A stretch of DNA of 64,000 bases, taken from assembly GCF_039523335.1 (NCBI RefSeq), contig NZ_BAAAFC010000002.1, positions 372,001-436,000 on the forward strand, read 5' to 3'. Shown here piece after piece: positions 47,361 to 55,340 of this stretch; within the stretch, counting starts at the first letter, position 1, and every line of letters starts with the position of its first letter. The translations under genes were made by a program, and so were the position numbers. This stretch comes from Marinobacter szutsaonensis. GTDB taxonomy: Bacteria > Pseudomonadota > Gammaproteobacteria > Pseudomonadales > Oleiphilaceae. The notes under the pieces were generated by a model, which was not told the DNA's origin, searched no databases, and was given only the letters and a program-made list of their open reading frames with translations.

Positions 47361-48443
47361 ATGACGAAAGCAAGATGGGGGTCCCTCGGGTTATCCCTGC
47401 TGGTGGTGGTTCTCCTGGTAATCTGGATGATGACCGGCGAGGTCAAGATTTCATCGGATCAGGCGCCTGAGCGGCAGCAGGACCCGGAGGCGGAGCTGAC
47501 GAGCGTGGAAGTGGAAACGCTGCAGGCGCGCCTGCACGAGCCAGGAATTCAGCTTCAGGGTCAGCTTGAGCCCTGGTTTTCCGTCAGCCTGGGTGCCCGG
47601 GTGCCGGGAACGGTTGAAGAGGTTGCCGCTGATCTCGGTGAAAGCGTGACGAAAGGACAGGTCCTTGCGCGGCTCTCTGACGACGGCCGTTCGGCCCTGG
47701 TGGATCGCTGGAACGCACGGGTGAAACAGCTGGAGGCCGACCTTGCAGCGGCGCGCCGGCTGCGCTCGGACAATTTTACTTCGCAGTCGCAGTTGCTGGA
47801 CCTGGAGAGCGAGCTTGCCGCTGCCCGTGCCGAACTGACGTCAGCCCGCCTGGCGGTTCAGCATCTGACGCCGGCCGCGCCATTCAACGGTATCATCAAC
47901 GCCAGGCATGTGGATCCGGGTACCCTTGTGCAGGTTGGCTCGCCGCTGTTTGAACTGGTGCGTATCGACCGCCTGAAAGCCACCGGCCAGATTCCGCAAC
48001 AGGCTGCCAGCCAGGTCGCCGTGGGCCAAGGGGTAATGATTGACCTGTTGGATGGCGGCCAGCTTCAGGGGGTGGTGACTTTCGTTGCCAGTGCCGCCAA
48101 TCCCCAGACCCGCAGTTTCGCGGTCGAGATTGCTGTAGAGAATCCAGAGCTGAAACGGGTCGCCGGGGGCAGTGCCAGTCTCAGGATTGCGCTGCCGGAG
48201 GTCAAAGCCATGTTCATCTCTCCGGCCTATCTCAGCCTTGGCGATGACGGCCGGCCGGGTATCAAATATGTGGATGGAAACAATCGGGTCGTCTTCGAAA
48301 CGGTCCGGTTATTGAGCGTGTCCACCGAGGGCGCCTGGGTGACAGGGCTTCCCGATGAGATCCGTCTGATCACCCGGGGCGGCGGCTTCGTGAGTGAGGG
48401 CGAGGAAGTGGTCCCGGTCGATCGTTCGGACAACAGGGGCTGA
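47361..48443 (+). CDS. RND efflux periplasmic adaptor
   Basis: 360 residues of the HlyD/MFP family. An N-terminal membrane anchor (LGLSLLVVVLLVIWMM), a biotinyl-lipoyl half motif (SLGARVPGTVEEVAADLGES), a coiled-coil hairpin (VKQLEADLAAARRLRSDN), the second half motif (LTPAAPFNGIINARHVDPGT), then beta-barrel and membrane-proximal domains. ATG 47361 has GCGAG 8 nt upstream. It is 5 nt from the RND pump gene. No outer-membrane factor is encoded nearby, so TolC is presumably supplied elsewhere. Confidence 0.92.
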   Translation: MTKARWGSLGLSLLVVVLLVIWMMTGEVKISSDQAPERQQDPEAELTSVEVETLQARLHEPGIQLQGQLEPWFSVSLGARVPGTVEEVAADLGESVTKGQVLARLSDDGRSALVDRWNARVKQLEADLAAARRLRSDNFTSQSQLLDLESELAAARAELTSARLAVQHLTPAAPFNGIINARHVDPGTLVQVGSPLFELVRIDRLKATGQIPQQAASQVAVGQGVMIDLLDGGQLQGVVTFVASAANPQTRSFAVEIAVENPELKRVAGGSASLRIALPEVKAMFISPAYLSLGDDGRPGIKYVDGNNRVVFETVRLLSVSTEGAWVTGLPDEIRLITRGGGFVSEGEEVVPVDRSDNRG

Positions 48444-48448
48444 CCGGT

Positions 48449-51400
48449 ATGCGGGCACTGATCTTTGCCGCCATGGACCGTAGCAGGACGACACTGCTGA
48501 CCTTGTTCTTCCTGATACTCGGTGGCATCGCGGCGTTCAACACCATTCCCAAGGAAGCCAATCCGGACGTCACCATCCCCATCATTTACGTCTCCATGAC
48601 CCTGGACGGCATCAGTCCCGAGGATGCCGAGCGCCTGCTGGTGCGACCGATGGAGCAGGAGCTTCGGTCACTAGAGGGCATCAAGGAGATGCGCAGCACC
48701 GCCTCCGAGGGCCATGCCTCGGTGATGCTGGAGTTTGATGCCGGCTTCGATCCGGACATGGCGCTGCAGGATGTCCGGGAGAAGGTGGATACTGCGCGGA
48801 CCAAGCTGCCCCAGGAAGCGGACGAACCGCGAGTGAACGAGATCAATGTGTCCCTGTTTCCGGTGCTGTCCGTGGGCCTGTCCGGGCCCTTGTCCGAACG
48901 GGAGCTGATTACCATTGCCCGGCGGTTGCAGGACGCCATTGAAGCCATTCCCGAGGTATTGGAAGTGGAGATTGGTGGTGACCGTGAGGATCAGCTGGAA
49001 GTGGTGGTGGATCCCCAGGTGCTGGAGAGTTACGGCATTGATTTCGACCGGCTTGCTTCCCTGGTGACCCGCAATAACCAGCTGGTGGCAGCGGGCTCCC
49101 TCGATACCGGCAACGGGCGTATGGCGCTGAAGGTGCCGGGTGTGATCGAGAACATCGAGGATGTCATGTCCATGCCGGTGAAAGTGGACGGTGACACCGT
49201 GGTCACCTTCGGTGACGTTGCCATGCTTCAGCGTACCTTCAAGGACCCCACCGGCTTTGCCCGAATCAACGGGGAGCCGGCACTGGTGCTGGAAGTATCC
49301 AAGCGCTCCGGCGCCAACATCATTGAAACCGTGGACCAGGTGCGGGCACTGATCGAACAGGCCCGGCCTCGGCTGCCGGAGAGCCTGGATATCCGTTACA
49401 TCATGGATCAGTCGGATGAGGTCCAGGACATCCTCTCGGATCTGCTCAACAACGTGCTGACCGCCATTGTGCTGGTGATCATCGTGGTGATCGCGGCCAT
49501 GGGGCCGCGCTCGGCGCTGCTGGTTGGGCTGACCATTCCCGGTGCCTTCCTTACCGGAATCCTGGTGATCTGGGGCATGGGTCTGACGCTGAATATCGTG
49601 GTGCTGTTCAGCCTGATTCTGGTGGCCGGCATGCTGGTGGATGGCGCAATTGTGGTGTCCGAGCTGGCGGACCGGAACCTGTCTGAAGGCGGCACCGTGC
49701 GCTCTGCCTGGGCCGAAGCAGCCAGCCGGATGGCCTGGCCGATCATTGCCTCCACCGCGACTACCCTGGCGGTATTCGTACCGCTGTTGTTCTGGCCCGG
49801 TGTGGTGGGCGAGTTCATGAAGTTCCTGCCGATCACTGTGATCATCTGCCTGAGTGCCTCCCTCGCCATGGCCCTGGTATTCCTGCCGGTACTCGGAGGC
49901 GTCAGTGGCGGGCGCCGGGCCCGGGCATCCCATGCCGATGGCCGTATGATGGCCGGGTACCGGCTGGTGTTGTCCCGTCTGCTGCAATTTCCGGGGCTCA
50001 CCCTGGTGGGCGTGCTGGCCGTGATCGTGGTGATCTACGCCGCCTACGCCCGCTTCAACCACGGCGTGGAATTTTTCCCCAGCGTGGAGCCGGATTCGGC
50101 CCAGGTGCAGGTTCGGGCCCGGGGCGATCTGTCCGTCTGGGAGCGCGATGCCATCGTCCGCGAGGTCGAGCAGCGTCTTCAGGGGATGCCTGAGGTGAAG
50201 GCCCTCTATGCCCGCTCCATGCTCAATAACAACACCCGGATGGCGCCGGATGTCATCGGGGTGTTGCAGTTCCAGTTCACCGACTGGTTCACCCGCCGGC
50301 CTGCCAGCGCGATTCTGGAGGATTTCCGGAAACGGACCGCCGATATCCCGGGCATCGAGCTGGAGTTCCGAAAGCAGGAGGGCGGGCCGGCTGAGGGCAA
50401 GCCGATCGAGATCCAGCTCAGTAGTCGCGATAACGGGCAGCTCAACGGCTTTGTGGATGCCGTCGAGGCGCGCATGCGCACCCTGGACGGGTTCGTCGAA
50501 ATCGAGGACGATCGCAGTCTGCCGGGTATTGAATGGCAACTCCAGGTGGACCGGGAAGCGGCGGCACGCTTTGGCACTGACGTACTCAGTATCGGCAGTG
50601 CCGTGCGCCTGGTTACCAACGGCCTGGTACTGGCGACGTATCGCCCCGAGGATGTCCGGGACGAGGTCGACATTGCCGTGCGTGTTCCCAACAACTGGCG
50701 GGAACTGGACCAGTTGCAGCGCCAGACCATCAATACCGCCCGGGGCCAGGTGCCGCTCTCGGAGTTCGTCAACCTGGAGCCAGGAGACAAGACCGGTAGC
50801 ATCGTGCGGGTTGACGGTCAGCGCACGGTAACCATCAAATCGGATTTGGCGCCGGGGCGGCAGGTGGATGAAATGCTTCAGGTGCTTCAGGAAGAAATGC
50901 CGGAACCGCCCGAGGGCGTCACCGTTGCGTTCGCCGGTGAGAGCGAGGATCAGCGGCAGGCTGCGTCGTTCCTGACCACCGCGTTCCTGGTCGCCATCGG
51001 TCTGATGCTGCTGATTCTGGTAACCCAGTTCAATTCCCTGTACCAGACCTTCCTGATCCTCTCGGCCATCGTGCTGTCCACCGCCGGTGTCCTGATCGGG
51101 CTGCTGCTTAATGGCCAACCCTTCGGCATCGTGATGGTGGGAATGGGGATTATTGCCCTGGCGGGCATCGTGGTGAACAACAACATCATCCTGATCGACA
51201 CTTACAACCAGATGCGTCGGGACGGGCTGTCACCCTATGAATCGGCACTGGAAACGGGCTGCCTGCGTTTACGGCCGGTCCTGCTCACTGCGATCACGAC
51301 GGTTCTGGGCCTGATGCCCATGGTGCTGGGCATTAACGTCGATCTGCTCAGCCCGTCCCTGGGCCTTGGTGCGCCGTCCACCCAGTGGTGGACTCAGCTC

Positions 51401-51538
51401 TCCAGCGCCATTGCCGGAGGCCTGGGTTTTGCCACCATCCTGACCTTGCTGCTGACACCCTCCCTGCTGGTACTGGGTGAGAAAACCGGGCGGAAGGTGC
51501 GGCAGATCACTGGCCGGTTGCAGCCGGAGGCGGGGTAG
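48449..51538 (+). CDS. RND-family efflux transporter
   Basis: 1029 residues, the full HAE-RND plan: 12 transmembrane helices and two large periplasmic loops (after helix 1 and helix 7). N-terminus MRALIFAAMDRSRTTLLTLF, first-loop ISPEDAERLLVRPMEQELRS. The proton-relay helix 4 reads VAGMLVDGAIVVSELADRN, with one Asp followed by Gly where AcrB has Asp-Asp. C-terminal ALAGIVVNNNIILIDTYNQ is typical. Exported compounds unknown. Confidence 0.94.
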   Translation: MRALIFAAMDRSRTTLLTLFFLILGGIAAFNTIPKEANPDVTIPIIYVSMTLDGISPEDAERLLVRPMEQELRSLEGIKEMRSTASEGHASVMLEFDAGFDPDMALQDVREKVDTARTKLPQEADEPRVNEINVSLFPVLSVGLSGPLSERELITIARRLQDAIEAIPEVLEVEIGGDREDQLEVVVDPQVLESYGIDFDRLASLVTRNNQLVAAGSLDTGNGRMALKVPGVIENIEDVMSMPVKVDGDTVVTFGDVAMLQRTFKDPTGFARINGEPALVLEVSKRSGANIIETVDQVRALIEQARPRLPESLDIRYIMDQSDEVQDILSDLLNNVLTAIVLVIIVVIAAMGPRSALLVGLTIPGAFLTGILVIWGMGLTLNIVVLFSLILVAGMLVDGAIVVSELADRNLSEGGTVRSAWAEAASRMAWPIIASTATTLAVFVPLLFWPGVVGEFMKFLPITVIICLSASLAMALVFLPVLGGVSGGRRARASHADGRMMAGYRLVLSRLLQFPGLTLVGVLAVIVVIYAAYARFNHGVEFFPSVEPDSAQVQVRARGDLSVWERDAIVREVEQRLQGMPEVKALYARSMLNNNTRMAPDVIGVLQFQFTDWFTRRPASAILEDFRKRTADIPGIELEFRKQEGGPAEGKPIEIQLSSRDNGQLNGFVDAVEARMRTLDGFVEIEDDRSLPGIEWQLQVDREAAARFGTDVLSIGSAVRLVTNGLVLATYRPEDVRDEVDIAVRVPNNWRELDQLQRQTINTARGQVPLSEFVNLEPGDKTGSIVRVDGQRTVTIKSDLAPGRQVDEMLQVLQEEMPEPPEGVTVAFAGESEDQRQAASFLTTAFLVAIGLMLLILVTQFNSLYQTFLILSAIVLSTAGVLIGLLLNGQPFGIVMVGMGIIALAGIVVNNNIILIDTYNQMRRDGLSPYESALETGCLRLRPVLLTAITTVLGLMPMVLGINVDLLSPSLGLGAPSTQWWTQLSSAIAGGLGFATILTLLLTPSLLVLGEKTGRKVRQITGRLQPEAG

Positions 51539-51542
51539 GGCC

Positions 51543-52301
51543 ATGACGAAAGGCAACCCGCTCCTGGAACTATACCGTGACGAACAGCTGCTGGTGGTTC
51601 ACAAACCTGCCGGCCTGCTGGTGCACAGAAGCCCGATCGACAAATATGAAACCGAGTTTGCCCTGCAGTACGCCCGCTCGCTGAACGGGGGCGAGCGTGT
51701 CTATCCGGTGCATCGTCTGGACCGGCCTACCTCGGGAGTCCTGGTGTTTGCCCGGGATCCGGAGACAGCCCGCCTCCTCGGTCTGGCCATGATGGCAGGA
51801 GAAGTTAGCAAGACCTACCTGGCCATGGTTCGTGGCTGGCCGCCGCGAGAGGGGGAGATTGATCATCCGCTGCGGGAGGAGCCGGAAGACCGGCGGCTGA
51901 AAGGGCGGGAGCAGCCTGTCCGTGAGGCACGGACCCGGTATCGCACCCTGGCCACCACCGAGATCCCGGTGGCCATAGAGAAATATCCGACCAGCCGCTA
52001 TGCCATGGTGGAGCTGTATCCGGAAACGGGCCGAAAACACCAATTGCGCCGGCACATGAAGCACATCAGTCATCCCATCATTGGCGATGCCAACCACGGG
52101 CGCGGGCGTCACAACCGTTATTTTGCCGAGCGTTTCGGGGAAGGTCGGCTGATGCTGGCAGCCACCCGGATGGCTTTTGCCCACCCGGTGACCGGCAATC
52201 TGATGATTTTCGAGGCTCCGCTTGAACAGAGTTTTCTGCAGGTGATGTCGATATTCCCGGGCTTCCGTTACCCGCCGGCCGACGCGGTTTCTTCCGCCTG
52301 A
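51543..52301 (+). CDS. truC: RluA-family pseudouridine synthase, TruC-like
   Basis: 252 residues. The catalytic Asp is in VYPVHRLDRPTSGVLVFA, the RluA/TruC signature; KTYLAMVRGW and ETGRKHQLRRHMKHISHPI are also typical. There is no S4 domain, which fits TruC (tRNA U65). It starts 4 nt after the RND stop, though probably functionally unrelated. Its 3' end overlaps the convergent amidase gene by 34 bp. Confidence 0.9.
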   Translation: MTKGNPLLELYRDEQLLVVHKPAGLLVHRSPIDKYETEFALQYARSLNGGERVYPVHRLDRPTSGVLVFARDPETARLLGLAMMAGEVSKTYLAMVRGWPPREGEIDHPLREEPEDRRLKGREQPVREARTRYRTLATTEIPVAIEKYPTSRYAMVELYPETGRKHQLRRHMKHISHPIIGDANHGRGRHNRYFAERFGEGRLMLAATRMAFAHPVTGNLMIFEAPLEQSFLQVMSIFPGFRYPPADAVSSA

Positions 52302-53755
52302 ACCTGCTGAGCCTGCTGCCAGAGTGCCGGCCAGGGCTGCTCCGCCTCAAGGGCAAAGGCGAGGTCCAGCAAGGTGGCCTCCCCGCCGTGCCTGCCCATC
52401 AACTGAACCGACACCGGCAGGTTGTCTTCCGTCAGCCCCGCCGGCAGTGAAATGGCCGGTGCACCGGTGGCATTGGCCAGAGGGGTGAAGTTGACGTATC
52501 GGGTGAGCCGGTCGAACAGGGTTTCGAAGGGCACATCGGGGCTCAGATGGCCCAGGGGTGGCGTGGTGTGGCCCAGCACCGGAGTCAGCACCGCATCATA
52601 GCCGTCCATGGCCCGGGCATAATCCTTCGCCGAGCGCCTGAGCCGCCACAAAGCTCCGGGTAAACGCCAGAAGTTACGTTTGAACATCGTCGCCAGGCCA
52701 TTGGTGAGGCCGTCCACCTTGCGCTTGTCGAAGGCCGGGTTGAGCAGTTTGTGGCCGTTGGCCTTCACGCCAAAGGCAAGCAGGGCCCAGTACAGGGCAA
52801 AATCATCCGGGAAGCTCTCCGGCACCGGCACTGCAACGGGAACCACCTGATGGCCCAGGCGTTCCAGCCGCCGGGCGGTCTCTTCTACGGTTTTCCGGGT
52901 TGTATCGTCGGTCCGGTGTCCATTGATCGAATCGACCACCAGACCGATCCGCAACTTTCGGCCAGAGGGGCCGTCAACCCGGCCCACACGAGGCAGTTTC
53001 GGGTTGCGGAACCAGAGTTCGGCCTCGGCCAGGAAATTCGCGGTGTCCCGCACCGAACGGCTGACAATACCATCGCTGATGATGTTGATGGGCAGGGAAT
53101 GAACCGCATCGTTGTCCACCAGGCGGCCGCGGGTGGGCTTGAGCCCCACCAGGCCACAGCAGGCAGCGGGGATGCGGATCGAACCGCCTCCGTCATTGGC
53201 GTGGGCCACCGGCACCACGCCGGCAGCCACCAGGGCGGCGGAGCCACCTGAGGAAGCGCCCGTGGAGTAAGCGAGATTCCAGGGATTACGGGTCGGTTCG
53301 GCGTGGGCCGGCTCCGTTGTCGCGTTGAAGCCGAACTCGGGTAGCGAGCTCTTGCCCAGGCACACGTACCCCTGAACCAGCAGCTGCTGAGCAAAAGGGC
53401 TGGTGTCCTTTGCGGTGTTTTCGGGGATGGCCGCCGAGCCGTGTCGGGTGGGTAACCCGGCGACTTTGAGGTTGTCCTTGATAAACGTGGGCACGCCCCG
53501 GAAGAAACCGGGGTTTCCGCCCGGCCGCTCATTGTCCAGACGCCTGGCCGCGTCCAGGGCCAGATCATAGTTCTCCGCCACCACGCCATGCAGCCTCGGG
53601 TCGACCAGCCGGGCCCGTCGGATCGCCGCTTCGGCTACCTCGGCATTGGAGACTTCCCGGCGGCGGAGCCTTTGCGCCAGTCCGGTGGCGTCGTCATGGC
53701 CGAGGGCGTCATCGGAGAAGGCGTGGACACTCTCTGGCAGGTCTGGGCTGGACAT
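52268..53755 (-). CDS. Amidase (amidase signature family)
   Basis: 495 residues. The Ser-cisSer-Lys triad is visible: Lys in FIKDNLKV, cis-Ser in [20 protein letters not shown], nucleophile Ser in [15 protein letters not shown]. Hydrolyses an amide; substrate unknown, and it is not part of a gatCAB cluster. ATG 53755 has AAGGAG 8 nt upstream. It overlaps truC tail-to-tail. Confidence 0.92.
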   Translation of the reverse strand: MSSPDLPESVHAFSDDALGHDDATGLAQRLRRREVSNAEVAEAAIRRARLVDPRLHGVVAENYDLALDAARRLDNERPGGNPGFFRGVPTFIKDNLKVAGLPTRHGSAAIPENTAKDTSPFAQQLLVQGYVCLGKSSLPEFGFNATTEPAHAEPTRNPWNLAYSTGASSGGSAALVAAGVVPVAHANDGGGSIRIPAACCGLVGLKPTRGRLVDNDAVHSLPINIISDGIVSRSVRDTANFLAEAELWFRNPKLPRVGRVDGPSGRKLRIGLVVDSINGHRTDDTTRKTVEETARRLERLGHQVVPVAVPVPESFPDDFALYWALLAFGVKANGHKLLNPAFDKRKVDGLTNGLATMFKRNFWRLPGALWRLRRSAKDYARAMDGYDAVLTPVLGHTTPPLGHLSPDVPFETLFDRLTRYVNFTPLANATGAPAISLPAGLTEDNLPVSVQLMGRHGGEATLLDLAFALEAEQPWPALWQQAQQVQAEETASAGG

Positions 53756-53898
53756 GGGATAAGCTCCTTGGGAATTCTTCTGCAACTCTATCTCAATCCC
53801 TAACGTGACGACATGTCATTTCAGGTAGTAAAAAGACACTTTTCATCAGTGGTTTCAGATAATAAGCTTGCAGATCAATTCTGCAGTAAGCGCACCTG

Positions 53899-54507
53899 AT
53901 GGATTTTATCGAACCGCTGGTCAGGCATTTCCTGGGCATCTTTTTCCTGATGATCGGCCTGCAATTCGCCGGCCGGACGCTCGGGCTCTATGACCGGCTC
54001 AAGTTTTCCCATATCAATTATGGCAAGCGTGGCTCCGCGCCCTGGTGGCACCGCCATACCTTTAACCTGTTCCGTGCGGCTATCCTCGGTGTGTGCGTGG
54101 TGCGCGTGTTTGCGGATATTGATCCGTGGCTGGGAGTGTTTGGCCCGCTGTACCATTGGCCGGTGTTGCTGGTGGGGATGCTGTTGCTGCTGGCGTCCTT
54201 TGCCGGCATAAACTACCTGCAGGCCTACATGCATGAGGACTGGCGCTCCGGCATTGACGCCGGGGAAGGGCGCCAGAAACTCATCATGGAGGGCCCGTTT
54301 GCCCGCAGCCGCAATCCGCTGTTCCTGGCCGTCATCACCGGCCAGCTGGGCTTCTTTCTCGCATTGCCCAGCGTCTTTTCGCTGGTTTGCCTGGCAACGG
54401 GCGTAACGGTGATTGTCAGGCAGGCGCGGGAAGAGGAAAAGGCGCTGGCACGGCAGTTCGGTGATGCCTACGAGCAGTACCGGAACCGGGTGCCGCGCTG
54501 GTTCTGA
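53899..54507 (+). CDS. ICMT/PEMT-like membrane methyltransferase family protein
   Basis: 202 residues with four to five hydrophobic helices and the C-terminal isoprenylcysteine-methyltransferase-like signature GPFARSRNPLFLAVITGQLG followed by EEEKALARQFGDAYEQYRNRVPRWF. The substrate in bacteria is generally unknown. It stands alone; the start has a weak Shine-Dalgarno. Confidence 0.85.
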   Translation: MDFIEPLVRHFLGIFFLMIGLQFAGRTLGLYDRLKFSHINYGKRGSAPWWHRHTFNLFRAAILGVCVVRVFADIDPWLGVFGPLYHWPVLLVGMLLLLASFAGINYLQAYMHEDWRSGIDAGEGRQKLIMEGPFARSRNPLFLAVITGQLGFFLALPSVFSLVCLATGVTVIVRQAREEEKALARQFGDAYEQYRNRVPRWF

Positions 54508-54510
54508 GGA

Positions 54511-55290
54511 TTAACCCGCTTTCTTGCGGGCGTCCTTGATCACGTCGTAGGCGTGGCTGATCTCGCGGGTCCGTTCCTCGGCCATTTCCCGCATGCTCTC
54601 GGGTAGTCCCTTGCCGGCGAGTTTGTCCGGATGGTTTTCACTCATCAGTTTGCGGTAGACCTTCTTGATCTCCTCGTCACTGGCGGACGGCGATACGCCC
54701 AGTGCCTTGTAGGCATCGTCGAGCTGGTCGCTGGTGGAGCGCTGGCCGGCGCCCGCCTGACCGGCATGGGCACCGCGCAGCATGGCTTCGAGCTGGTCGA
54801 CCTGGCTTTCCGGGAGTCCCAGCCGGCGGGCGATACGCACCAGCATCTGGTGCTCTTCCGGATGGACCACGCCGTCGGCAGCCACCGCAGACACCTGAAC
54901 CTGGAGAAACATCTGCAGCAGGGCCGGCTGGCGGGCGCTCAGGCGCACGAACCGGTCCAGCTCGGCATCCAGGTCAAATTCCGCTGATTTGCCCCGGTTG
55001 AAGGCCTGTTTGGCGGCCTCCCGCTGCTTGTGATTGAGCCGGAATCGGGCAAACATGGACTCGGCCATCTGGATCTCGTCCCGGGTGACCACCCCGTCCG
55101 CCTTGCACAGCGCCCCCATCACCGCAAAAACCGATTCCACGAATCCGCTCTGGATATTCTGGAGTTTGCCGATCAGGCGGGCCTTGGCACGGTTGAACAG
55201 AAACGCGCCGATGGCGGCACCGATGAGAAATCCGGTGAATTTTCCGAATGCATAGCCAATCAGGCCGCCGATAATGATTGCAAACAGCAT
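54511..55290 (-). CDS. djlA: Co-chaperone DjlA
   Basis: 259 residues. An N-terminal transmembrane helix (LFAIIIGGLIGYAFGKFTGF), a TerB-like helical domain (MGALCKADGVVTRDEIQMAE), and a C-terminal J domain (DAYKALGVSPSASDEEIKKV) with the HPD tripeptide in MSENHPDKLAGKG that stimulates DnaK. The order and length match DjlA. Confidence 0.95.
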   Translation of the reverse strand: MLFAIIIGGLIGYAFGKFTGFLIGAAIGAFLFNRAKARLIGKLQNIQSGFVESVFAVMGALCKADGVVTRDEIQMAESMFARFRLNHKQREAAKQAFNRGKSAEFDLDAELDRFVRLSARQPALLQMFLQVQVSAVAADGVVHPEEHQMLVRIARRLGLPESQVDQLEAMLRGAHAGQAGAGQRSTSDQLDDAYKALGVSPSASDEEIKKVYRKLMSENHPDKLAGKGLPESMREMAEERTREISHAYDVIKDARKKAG

Positions 55291-55340
55291 CAGGTTGTCC
55301 TTGGTCCAGCGAAAATACGACTTGAGAATATACGTGTTTT

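Noticed and set aside
48671-51118. 815-codon open frame antisense to the RND pump
   Set aside because: His/Gln/Arg-biased shadow of a conserved gene with no family features.
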